The notes beneath the pieces were generated by a model that did not search any database, was not told the DNA's origin, and saw only the letters and a list, made by a program, of their open reading frames with translations. From positions 62,001 to 126,000 of the forward strand of contig JACDDU010000006.1 of the NCBI GenBank assembly GCA_013816845.1: DNA of 64,000 bases. Direction: 5' to 3'. Shown here one piece after another: positions 56,810-64,000 of this stretch (the stretch's first letter is position 1; every line of letters begins with the position of its first letter). Both the position numbers and the translations under genes were made by a program. This DNA is from Gammaproteobacteria bacterium. GTDB taxonomy: Bacteria > Pseudomonadota > Gammaproteobacteria > DSM-16500.

Positions 56810-58144
56810 TCACATTTTTAATTCGTACAATTTTTTAACTTCATTAAATCTTTTATCAAAAATGCCGTGATCTTGAGGAGATTGTAATTTGTCTTTGGTC
56901 ATTTCTGCTAAGATATGTGCTTGCGAATTTAACAAGCGCATAAATTCTGTATTTGCAGTTCTTTCAAACATTTCTTTTATGACTTTTATCATATGTAAGG
57001 ATGTGTTTCGGTCGCGACTAACATAAGGAAATATTTGCCCGAAAATTCTTTCTAAGTAAATCGAAAGTGTGACTGGGTACATGATTACGCGTATCTTGTT
57101 ATTTTTATCGTATTTATTTTTGTGCTGTATTTGCCTTGTTGAAAACAACTCAATACTACTCTGTAACCAATTAATTGCTGTTATCGCAGTAAATGGGTCA
57201 TTAATTCCTGGAGAAAGAGCGCGAGCAATTATTTCAGCTATTTCATCTGACAGTAACAAGAAGTCTTGACTTTGATCCCTTTCCTGACCTATAGCAAAAA
57301 ACGTTGCAAATGATTTTTGAGTTTCTTCATCCATTTCCTTATTAATGTACATTAAGGGCGTTTGGAGAGTTACAAAATCACCTGGTTGACGTTTAATTTC
57401 TATGACACATTCTTTTTCAACAGAGAGATTGCAAATACCTTCGATATCAAAAATACGAATATATCCCGAATGGTTAGGAAAAATTGGGTTTGCACTGATA
57501 GAAAAATTTGTAGACCGATTTTTTTCCTGCTCTAGAGGCGGGTCAGCTATAAGATCTACCAATAGCGGGTACTCTTTATCAATCATTTTGGTTAAATCAA
57601 GCCCAATTTTGGCAAGAATATTGTATACGTTGAAACTAGAAGCAATATGATGAATGAAAAAGATGAATACAGCTATATTGAATATTGCTAGTAGCATCGC
57701 GGTAAAAACTGATATATGTGGAACAAATGCTTTCACAATAGGCCATTCATTGCCATTCAAAACTAAGCGTAACACTAACAAACAATAGAGAAAGGTTGCG
57801 ATAAAAGTGCCTAAAGTATATTGATTAACTTTATCTCGCATAAAACTATGAATTAACCTTGGGCCTATTTGACCCAATGCAAAAGAAACAGCCATTATAG
57901 TTATTGAAAATGTAACTCCCGCAACAGTTATCATTGATCCTGCGATTGTGGACAAGATGGCTCTGGCGCCTTGAGGCTGATTTGCAAAAAACAGAGTATT
58001 ATTGTGAAACCCAGCTTGGTTTAACCACCAATCCAAAGAAGTAGTTGTTAAGGCAAGTAAAATAGCTAAGATAGCCATCATCAAGGGAATGAACCAATAA
58101 CTTGCTCGAATATATGCCAATATATTCATCAAATATGTTTTCAT
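56810..58144 (-). CDS. DUF2254 membrane protein
   Basis: The 444-residue protein begins with four membrane helices, including the characteristic GARAILSTIAGSMITVAGVT and FSITIMAVSFALGQIGPRLI, and ends in a soluble domain with GYIRIFDIEGI and ARALSPGINDPFTAITAINW. This matches DUF2254, a family of inner-membrane proteins of unknown function. AGGA lies 5 bases before the ATG. Its tandem arrangement with an MscS gene hints at a role in envelope stress or osmotic balance. Confidence 0.88.
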   Translation of the reverse strand: MKTYLMNILAYIRASYWFIPLMMAILAILLALTTTSLDWWLNQAGFHNNTLFFANQPQGARAILSTIAGSMITVAGVTFSITIMAVSFALGQIGPRLIHSFMRDKVNQYTLGTFIATFLYCLLVLRLVLNGNEWPIVKAFVPHISVFTAMLLAIFNIAVFIFFIHHIASSFNVYNILAKIGLDLTKMIDKEYPLLVDLIADPPLEQEKNRSTNFSISANPIFPNHSGYIRIFDIEGICNLSVEKECVIEIKRQPGDFVTLQTPLMYINKEMDEETQKSFATFFAIGQERDQSQDFLLLSDEIAEIIARALSPGINDPFTAITAINWLQSSIELFSTRQIQHKNKYDKNNKIRVIMYPVTLSIYLERIFGQIFPYVSRDRNTSLHMIKVIKEMFERTANTEFMRLLNSQAHILAEMTKDKLQSPQDHGIFDKRFNEVKKLYELKM

Positions 58145-58500
58145 GTGTCCTTAATGAAATCTATGGAATTAATTTCAATAATTAACGATTGTTAAATATT
58201 ATATCTTTTTTATTTAATTGTTATTAGGAGGATTTCAAGTTTATGCAAAAAAAAACATCGAAAGTTGAATAATATATAAATTTTTAATCAACCACATTTC
58301 CGATAATGCTCATTATAGGAAATGCCATAATTACCCACAGGGGGAAGACAAATGCTAATAGTAAAGATTATTTTTTAAATGTATTTAATAGATAAACTTA
58401 TATGAGAAGGAAATTGCCCTTAAAAAGGTAAATCGCAAAAAACAATCAGCAGCAATATGAAAACGGAAACCCCATTATTACAATGTTTAGTAGGTAAACA
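58145..58500. other. Intergenic region next to the IS3 remnant
   Basis: 356 AT-rich bases between the DUF2254 gene and the IS end. I see no gene or notable repeat apart from the putative promoter area on the left. Confidence 0.3.
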
Positions 58501-59038
58501 TGATCTGCCCCGAGTTTAGTAGACACTAATTTCTAAAGTCCACTTGCAAGCTCATATTGTTCGGGCGATTTATATCCAATAAATGAATGCTTGCGTTGCC
58601 GATTATAAAATACTTCGATGTAATCAAAAATAGATTTCTTTGCTTCATCACGAGTTAAATATTTTTCATGATAAACGCATTCTGTTTTAATTTATGAAAG
58701 AAACTTTCCATTGCGGCATTATCCCAGCAGTCGCCCTTGCGGCTCATGCTGCATTTAATACGATTTCCTTACGCAAACGGTTTAACTCTGTAATGAGATT
58801 GGTTTGATTACCGCTTTCATCAGTAATGGTTTGATTTTTATTTTTTTCTTCACTAATCCAACTGTATAGTGCTGATTCTTTTATTCCCAAATCTTGAGCT
58901 GTCTTGGCTATTGGTTGTGCGGATGATAATGCTAATCGTATTGCTTCATCTTTGAATTCTTTGTCGTACTTACTCATTGGTTACACCTCGTTTGATGGTT
59001 GATTCTATCAAATTTGGTGTCTACTGAATCGGGGTCAG
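58501..59038 (-). mobile_element. Internally deleted IS3-family element with both ends
   Basis: The ends are inverted copies: CTGCCCCGAGTTTAGTAGACAC at the left (from 58505) and, inverted, GTGTCTACTGAATCGGGGTCAG at the right (to about 59038). Between them lie an OrfA start (58744-58977) and the extreme C-terminal part of OrfB (58533 to about 58751, with [17 protein letters not shown] and a frameshift). Most of the transposase is deleted, leaving about 540 bases of a normal 1.2 kb or more, so the element cannot move unaided. Confidence 0.85.
58744..58977 (-). pseudogene. IS3-family OrfA, truncated at the deletion junction
   Basis: The 77 codons begin MSKYDKEFKDEAIRLALSSA and include LGIKESALYSWISEEKN, the helix-turn-helix of IS3-group OrfA. 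The frame stops exactly where OrfB C-terminal sequence begins (SMSRKGDCWDN in another frame), so the leucine-zipper part and the frameshift window for OrfAB are gone. It may still bind the element ends, but cannot transpose. Confidence 0.8.
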
Positions 59039-59539
59039 TTCAAATAGCCAGGGCGGTTCCTAGAGTATTTCTTGGGATATGCGTTGATCTCGACAATATA
59101 CAATTGTTTCAGACCATTTCATTGGCGGTGGTGTCCATGAAATCAATACTGGCTGGCAAGATATATGGGTATTATCTCTAAATTAGTTTGGTTGAAAATC
59201 CCCGCGTAGGTCAGCGCAACAACTAATAACAATGCTGTTGATTCGAGTGAGATTCAAACTGAATCACCATCTCCAAATGATAGTGTCATCCCAAAGTTTA
59301 ACTCTAAATAAATTCCGAATTTCCATGAATTAAATTTATATAATTTATAGTGCGAATGTTTCAAAATAATAATTTAAGATATTTTTAAGGTTTTTAATGG
59401 GTTTTCGCAAAAATAAGTTTGGAACTGTCTGATAAATAGTTATTACTACTATGATTTTTTGTAACACATTTTTAAGTTCTTGCTAATCTCACCTTAAGTT
59501 AAGTTTCTTATACTATAGTTTTCCATGAGGGGTTATTTT
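59039..59539. other. Region between the IS element and an orphan gene
   Basis: No intact gene is seen. A 34-codon open tail at 59210-59311 (NNNAVDSSEIQTESPSPND) has the composition of an effector-like C-terminus and may be a gene remnant cut by earlier rearrangement. Confidence 0.3.
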
Positions 59540-60538
59540 GTGCCGGATAATAATAGAATTAGTACCGTATCAGAGTTGTCTCAAGATAGTCTAATTGACG
59601 AATTCTGGAGGGTTATTGCTGCAGAAGGAAGTGATATTGTTGCAACTTTTCTAAGGCAAAATGCGACTAAGTTAGAAGATCACATTCGTCATTTTAAGCT
59701 CTTGCAGCAATACGCGATAATTAAAACATTAAGTAACAGATTTCATTATGTTAATTTAAAATTAGTGTGTCAGTGGATGCACCAGGCAACGTTATTAGGT
59801 TTTTTGGAAATTAACGCAGGGGTTACAAATAATAAAATGCAAAGTATTGTTCGTTGTGTTGCAGAAGAAGTTTCTCGAAGGCAAAGACAGGACAGCAATA
59901 TTAACACCAACAATAACAACAACAATAATAATAACAACAACAGTGAAAATGATCATATCTCTCAAATTTTTACCGACGAAGCTGAGGAGCAATCCAAGAA
60001 GCGCAAAGCTCCTGCAGCATTAATATTCTCGGATTCTAAATCTATTGCTGAACAAGAACACGATTTCAAAATCATTAATATTTTAAAAGATAAACGTTTA
60101 GCTTCTAATCCGATTAGAGATTTTTATACTAAGACTCCGCGATCTACATTACTAACAGTGAAAAACTCAAATACACGACCGGCAACGTTAGGAAATGTTA
60201 AACGTTCCAAAGCTTTATTGAATAAAAATGCGTATGTCCTGCGGAAAAATGCTCCTTCTGTAAGTATAGGGCCGCTTAAGGTGGCAAGTAATGATTCCAA
60301 GGCAAATGATGTAATTTCTGTAGATAACAATCCTGTTACAGTAGAACCTCTGGTACCATTTTACGCTCAAGGATTAGTGTCTACTTTATTTCAATCTCCT
60401 AAATTAAATAATTTATGTACTCCAATTTCTCCGGTTGCTGAAGCAAAATTTTCTACTGAATTTAATCCGGATGATTATTTGAATCTTGAATCCGATTCTG
60501 ACGATGTCACTCCTAAATCTCCCCACAATTATAACTAA
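59540..60538 (+). CDS. Unrecognised protein with an 11-Asn tract
   Basis: Two parts are visible. The helical N-terminal 110 residues (SELSQDSLIDEFWRVIAAEG, FRLL-type helices, CQWMHQATLLGFLEI) are folded-looking; the rest is low complexity and probably disordered, including eleven consecutive Asn residues, a basic SKKRKAP stretch that could serve as a nuclear-type signal, and an acidic Ser/Asp-rich end. I do not recognise the family. The best start is GTG at 59540, preceded by GAGGGG; the ATG at 59525 has no ribosome site. A host-directed effector is a reasonable but unproven reading. Confidence 0.55.
   Translation: MPDNNRISTVSELSQDSLIDEFWRVIAAEGSDIVATFLRQNATKLEDHIRHFKLLQQYAIIKTLSNRFHYVNLKLVCQWMHQATLLGFLEINAGVTNNKMQSIVRCVAEEVSRRQRQDSNINTNNNNNNNNNNNSENDHISQIFTDEAEEQSKKRKAPAALIFSDSKSIAEQEHDFKIINILKDKRLASNPIRDFYTKTPRSTLLTVKNSNTRPATLGNVKRSKALLNKNAYVLRKNAPSVSIGPLKVASNDSKANDVISVDNNPVTVEPLVPFYAQGLVSTLFQSPKLNNLCTPISPVAEAKFSTEFNPDDYLNLESDSDDVTPKSPHNYN
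59909..59941 (+). repeat. AAY trinucleotide run coding for eleven Asn
   Basis: Eleven consecutive AAC/AAT codons form an imperfect trinucleotide repeat inside the orphan gene. Length changes here would stay in frame and alter the linker length. Confidence 0.8.
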
Positions 60539-60703
60539 ATAAAAGAGATGACGCTGAAGGAAAATCAGAAAGTAAACGTTAACCCGACGGCTAATGATTC
60601 AGGTGTACTGGAAATCTTTTTCATACTAACAGTTTGCTCGCAATTTTAGTGGTAAAGCCATACTTATCGACGCAAAGAAAAAGACGTGCTGTTTGGACCG
60701 AAA

Positions 60704-61237
60704 TTAAAAACGATCGCTATACAAGACAGCTTCACGGGTGAGTAACTGTTCACGCTCTTCTAAGGAAGCTGTAATCATTTCCTCTACAATCACTATATAC
60801 CTTTTTTGACATTGCGATGTCTTGCGCAATTAGCTCATGGTTATTGTTGTTAACATATTTTTCTCGCATGCCCTCTAAGTGTGTGATCGTTGCTTGCAAT
60901 TGGGAAAAACAGTCATCCCCAAGCGTTAATACCATTTGCTTAAATGCTTCATTGTCAGCATCAACATAAATGCAGGCGGCGCTAATTTTTGTAATTCAGC
61001 TAAATCTTTAGCAATGATGGGAGTAGTAGGCAAATCATTAAGCCGCTGCTGTAAAGGGGCATTGATTACCCCTGCTAAATACGGCCGCCCGTGATAGTCT
61101 GCCAAAAGTGCACGTAACCGCTCATCATACCACTCGTAACTTTGGAGCAAACCGTAAGTATGTTCTTTTAATGCTAAAAAAATTGGTGGCAGCGTTGCAC
61201 TGAATAGCTGCTTAGGTAAAGAATCAACATTTACCAT
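60704..61237 (-). pseudogene. Unrecognised gene with two frameshifts
   Basis: Three frames read as one protein. The first runs from the ATG at 61237 (AGGGAAT upstream; the frame is open back to 61336) through LPKQLFSATLPPIFLALKEH to about 60985. A shift in an A5 run then leads into ISAACIYVDADNEAFKQMVL and GDDCFSQLQATITHLEGM. A second shift in an A6 run near 60825 leads into YIVIVEEMITASLEEREQLL, ending at 60704. The family is unknown to me. Either the gene is decayed or two base indels exist in the assembly. Confidence 0.5.
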
Positions 61238-61442
61238 ATATTCCCTGATGCTCGAATTCCCTTTTTTTGTTAAACTAAGCACAGTACCTTTTTTGTTAAA
61301 GATAACAAAACTACAGAATTTTATGTGTTGCAACAATTGCCTTTATGCCAGTCTTATACGGAATTTAGTCATTAATGCCGTTAATATTGACTGAGTAATG
61401 ATTGCCAGATAGGAATGGGAGAAAGAGCGGATACGAACAAAA

Positions 61443-62264
61443 TCATAAAAATAATGAAATTTCACTGATAGGTTTATCATCACAGCTTGGATCATATGTC
61501 AATTTGAAATTTTTGTCCTTATCAAAACATTTAGTCGAGCGGAAGAAGTTATGTTGATGGCCAAAGTTTGTATCGTCAATACATGTTGTTAACATTGCAC
61601 GCCAATCGTATAATTTTGGAGATATTGTTGATAAATGATTTAATTGTCGTTGTTGCCAATACTTTTCCCAGCAAGGATCTTCCCAAAATGGCGGGATTTG
61701 CTCTATGTCAAAAAGATCCTCAACCTGAGAATCTTCTTGAATCATGACAAATTTAAAAGTCTTTTCAATAAGTGCTTTAACATCAGGTGTTCCCTCTGCA
61801 TAGATTTTATAGCATCTACGTAATTCTTTTTCAGTGACGCTACTAAATTGCGAATCATTTAGCTCGTCAATATTTCTTGCGGTATGTGATAGCGCCACTT
61901 TTTTGATATCTAGTGTGAGCGTTTGATTCTGATCTTTCAAACCGATACAAAAAATAAAAGGGATAAGATCACTCCCTTCTTTCATCCGTTTATAATTTTC
62001 TATAATTAAGCTGGTAATGATTGATTTACATTCGCGAGCGCCATTAATCCTTACCGTAAGCAAGTCTTTATACTTTTTATCTAAATATTTTATTTCATCA
62101 GATTTAATAACAGGAAAATTTACCCTTTCCCATGAATATGTTTTAATTTTAAATTCATTTAATGCGTCCATAACCCCATAATAACGAAAATCTCTTAAGC
62201 CAAAGACTACAACCTCATGAGAATCGCCAATAAGCTTTTTAACTGCGTTTTTTCTAAGCTGCAT
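61443..62264 (-). CDS. Unrecognised 273-residue protein
   Basis: I do not recognise the family. The chain begins basic (MQLRKNAVKKLIG), alternates alpha and beta stretches (HEVVVFGLRDFRYYGVMDAL, LIPFIFCIGL) and ends in an aromatic-rich section (IPPFWEDPCWEKYWQQRQLN). There is no signal peptide or membrane segment. No ribosome site of note precedes the ATG. It sits among orphan and broken genes and may be effector-like. Confidence 0.5.
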   Translation of the reverse strand: MQLRKNAVKKLIGDSHEVVVFGLRDFRYYGVMDALNEFKIKTYSWERVNFPVIKSDEIKYLDKKYKDLLTVRINGARECKSIITSLIIENYKRMKEGSDLIPFIFCIGLKDQNQTLTLDIKKVALSHTARNIDELNDSQFSSVTEKELRRCYKIYAEGTPDVKALIEKTFKFVMIQEDSQVEDLFDIEQIPPFWEDPCWEKYWQQRQLNHLSTISPKLYDWRAMLTTCIDDTNFGHQHNFFRSTKCFDKDKNFKLTYDPSCDDKPISEISLFL

Positions 62265-62815
62265 TAGATTGAATTTGGCTCCATAGGAAAAATAATCGAC
62301 ATTATTTTAGCCATTTGTAGTATATTTATCAATCAATATCCGCTATTTAATTTGTATATTATACAATTTATTACCAGATAGCAGATGATGTTAAAAATAT
62401 ATCTAGGCTTCTCAACTATACCTGGCTGTGCATATTTTCAACAATTGAGCTGACGCCTCGATTATCACAAGTGAATAGTTGATACATGCGATCCTGCAAA
62501 GCAACCTCCCAAAATTACCGATTCTCAGTGCTTTACCTGCATTAACCCAAGCCAAAATAAATTAGTTTTTGTTTAAAAATAATGTCGCTTTCATTCAAAC
62601 AGCGTTTACGATCTTTATTGTCATAAATAGGTTGATCAAGATCAATGGTATTTAATTCCAGTAAACAATTAATATAATGAATTATATAGTAAATTGTGCT
62701 TATTACTTTACGGTATATATTTGCTCATTTCTTCATTTTTCTAATTTCTTCATATTATTTTAAGGTAATTAAGATAAATTATGGATCGATTACCTAATAA
62801 TGATAAAAGAAGACG
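62265..62815. other. Intergenic region, nothing recognised
   Basis: 551 AT-rich bases between divergent genes. Stops occur in all frames and no repeat or RNA gene is seen. Confidence 0.35.
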
Positions 62816-63772
62816 ATGATGATATTTAATAATTCAAAAGAATTTAGAGATGCGTTGGACAGTGTGATTGCGTATGCCTCCGTAGCGTTTTTTTTTCTGG
62901 CATGCTTATTTGTAGCAATGAAATGGGAACGAAAAAAACTAAAGAGAGTTCCCTACGTCGGCAATAGTACCCAGCCAAAAATTTATTCTAATACATCATC
63001 TTCTCATCTAGATAGGCAAAATTATGGTGGCAAAGTAAGCGCATATCAAGATGCGCAATATGACCAGGACATTAATCAACTCATTATTGATGATCAAGGT
63101 CCACAAGCAGCTAAAGGTAAAGAAAATATAGTAGAGGTAAAACCAGTCAAGAAATCTCGAGCACGGGTAAGTTCACGTTATAGTAAAAAGAGCAACAATA
63201 ATAATGTCAGCAGCAGCAATAGCAATGACACGAGAACGAATACCATCCTAGCGCCCCTCTCCCCGAAATTGGATACATGTGCGAAAATCCAAAAAGCTCT
63301 AAATATACCTGCGACTGTTTATAAGCTAGAAGATCAGGATAAATATATCTATATTGATCAAGATTTAATGAGTTACTTAGTCAAGAAAGAGAAAGACCTT
63401 CCTAATGCGGTAGCAGATTTATTACGCTTATGTAACATCAAAAAAGTGATCACGCATCAGGGTAGCAAAGGTGAAGAAGGACTTATTTTTAGAGACACTC
63501 CTTTTAATGAAAAATATCAAACCGCTCCATCAGCTATCATAAAGAAAAGTTATTATGTTAAAGGCAAAACGAAAAGCCACTATCGATTTTTTGGCACACA
63601 AGTTGCTCATAGCACAAATACAAATGGTGAAAAGCTACAAGTATATAGATTAAATGGCATACGAAAAAAACATAATGAGCAAGGAAGAGTTAAATATTTT
63701 AATTCGGCTATGGTTGCAAACGATTTTGAAAACGATGTCACCGATAAGTTGGCTGTAAATAAGCGTAAATAA
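62816..63772 (+). CDS. Membrane-anchored unrecognised protein
   Basis: One N-terminal membrane helix (VIAYASVAFFFLACLFVAM, about residues 17-35) is followed by a long polar, Ser/Asn/Lys-rich linker up to about residue 145, and then a folded C-terminal domain (DKYIYIDQDLMSYLVKKEKD, HYRFFGTQVAHSTNTNGEKL). I do not recognise the family. A membrane anchor plus disordered linker suggests a domain held away from the membrane, on which side is unknown. The ribosome site is AGAAGA, weak; ATG codons at 62816 and 62819 are both possible. Confidence 0.5.
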   Translation: MMIFNNSKEFRDALDSVIAYASVAFFFLACLFVAMKWERKKLKRVPYVGNSTQPKIYSNTSSSHLDRQNYGGKVSAYQDAQYDQDINQLIIDDQGPQAAKGKENIVEVKPVKKSRARVSSRYSKKSNNNNVSSSNSNDTRTNTILAPLSPKLDTCAKIQKALNIPATVYKLEDQDKYIYIDQDLMSYLVKKEKDLPNAVADLLRLCNIKKVITHQGSKGEEGLIFRDTPFNEKYQTAPSAIIKKSYYVKGKTKSHYRFFGTQVAHSTNTNGEKLQVYRLNGIRKKHNEQGRVKYFNSAMVANDFENDVTDKLAVNKRK

Positions 63773-64000
63773 TCTCATCAATTAAACGTTACTTATTATG
63801 AGATGGCGTATTGCTTGAAGGAAGGTCCATCAGCTCCTGCGTTTTATGCGCATGCAGTTTAAGCTTTTAAATGATCGCCTGCTGCAATACTTGCAGAGAT
63901 GATGTTAGCCACAATTGATGTTCAGCATCAGCAAGGAATATGCGAGATTGAAGTGTGTGTATCGATTAAAATAATCAGTGATATTCCAATGATTAAACTT
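63773..64000. other. Right end of window, no gene assigned
   Basis: Stops occur in all frames. A leftward stretch around 63810-63930 has protein-like composition but no complete frame, and may be the remnant of another gene. Confidence 0.25.

Noticed and set aside
58999-59181. 60-codon rightward frame
   Set aside because: It starts inside the IS3 terminal repeat and runs into unrelated sequence; a junction artefact.
1-64000. CRISPR arrays, tRNA and rRNA genes
   Set aside because: I looked for regularly spaced direct repeats and for tRNA-type T-arm patterns and found none; the only regular direct repeats are the 22-bp iterons without spacers.

Overview
The window is AT-rich bacterial DNA that looks like an accessory replicon (plasmid, chromid or integrated plasmid) of an intracellular gammaproteobacterium of the Legionellales type (Legionella, Coxiella, Aquicella or Berkiella relatives). 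The grounds are the gene mix: eukaryote-like ankyrin, DnaJ-ankyrin and sacsin/midasin-like proteins, an M4 metalloprotease remnant, a Pvc-type isonitrile cluster, many orphan effector-like ORFs, and abundant decayed genes and IS remnants. The taxonomic call is an inference; no rRNA, tRNA or other marker gene was seen.

Layout. 1-8.0 kb: the 3' part of a tandem AAA+ (dynein/midasin-like) ATPase gene faces a 2013-residue protein with two GHKL (Hsp90/sacsin-type) ATPase modules, a repeat-rich middle and a C-terminal HExxH motif. 8.4-17 kb: hemerythrin, a serine beta-lactamase-fold hydrolase, nested transposase remnants, small secreted proteins, an ankyrin/C39-like cysteine protease and the 3' end of a thermolysin-like protease. 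17.3-21.2 kb: a plasmid maintenance module made of parA, parB, a small RHH-like third gene, an AT-rich stretch, five 22-bp iterons and a Rep_3-type initiator. 21.3-27 kb: lipoprotein, P-loop kinase, a PolX/PHP protein with a degenerate polymerase site, a secreted aromatic amino acid lyase homologue lacking the MIO-forming Ala-Ser-Gly, and a chloramphenicol-phosphotransferase-like kinase.

27.1-34.5 kb: a poly-N-acetylglucosamine type exopolysaccharide locus. PgaA-like and PgaB-like genes run leftward; a PgaC-like synthase, glmM and glmS run rightward, so UDP-GlcNAc precursor supply is linked to polymer synthesis, deacetylation and export. 34.8-39.2 kb: effector-like orphans, one interrupted by a stop codon, and a DnaJ-ankyrin protein. 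39.5-42.9 kb: an isonitrile synthase/oxygenase/FAD monooxygenase operon (PvcA, PvcB, flavin hydroxylase). 43.2-48.8 kb: DUF72, then an operon of Fe/2OG oxygenase, haem-oxygenase-like diiron protein and TauE-like exporter, and a frameshifted possible oxygenase. 49.2-64 kb: a secreted Asp-box repeat protein, orphans, AI-2E-type exporter, IS256 and IS3 remnants, MscS channel plus DUF2254, and further orphan or broken genes.

Three gene sets look like working units: the replication/partition core, the exopolysaccharide locus, and two adjacent iron-oxygenase metabolite operons. Much of the rest is rapidly evolving host-interaction-type cargo in several stages of decay. Several of the frame breaks lie in short A runs, so assembly indels must be excluded before calling all of them true pseudogenes.
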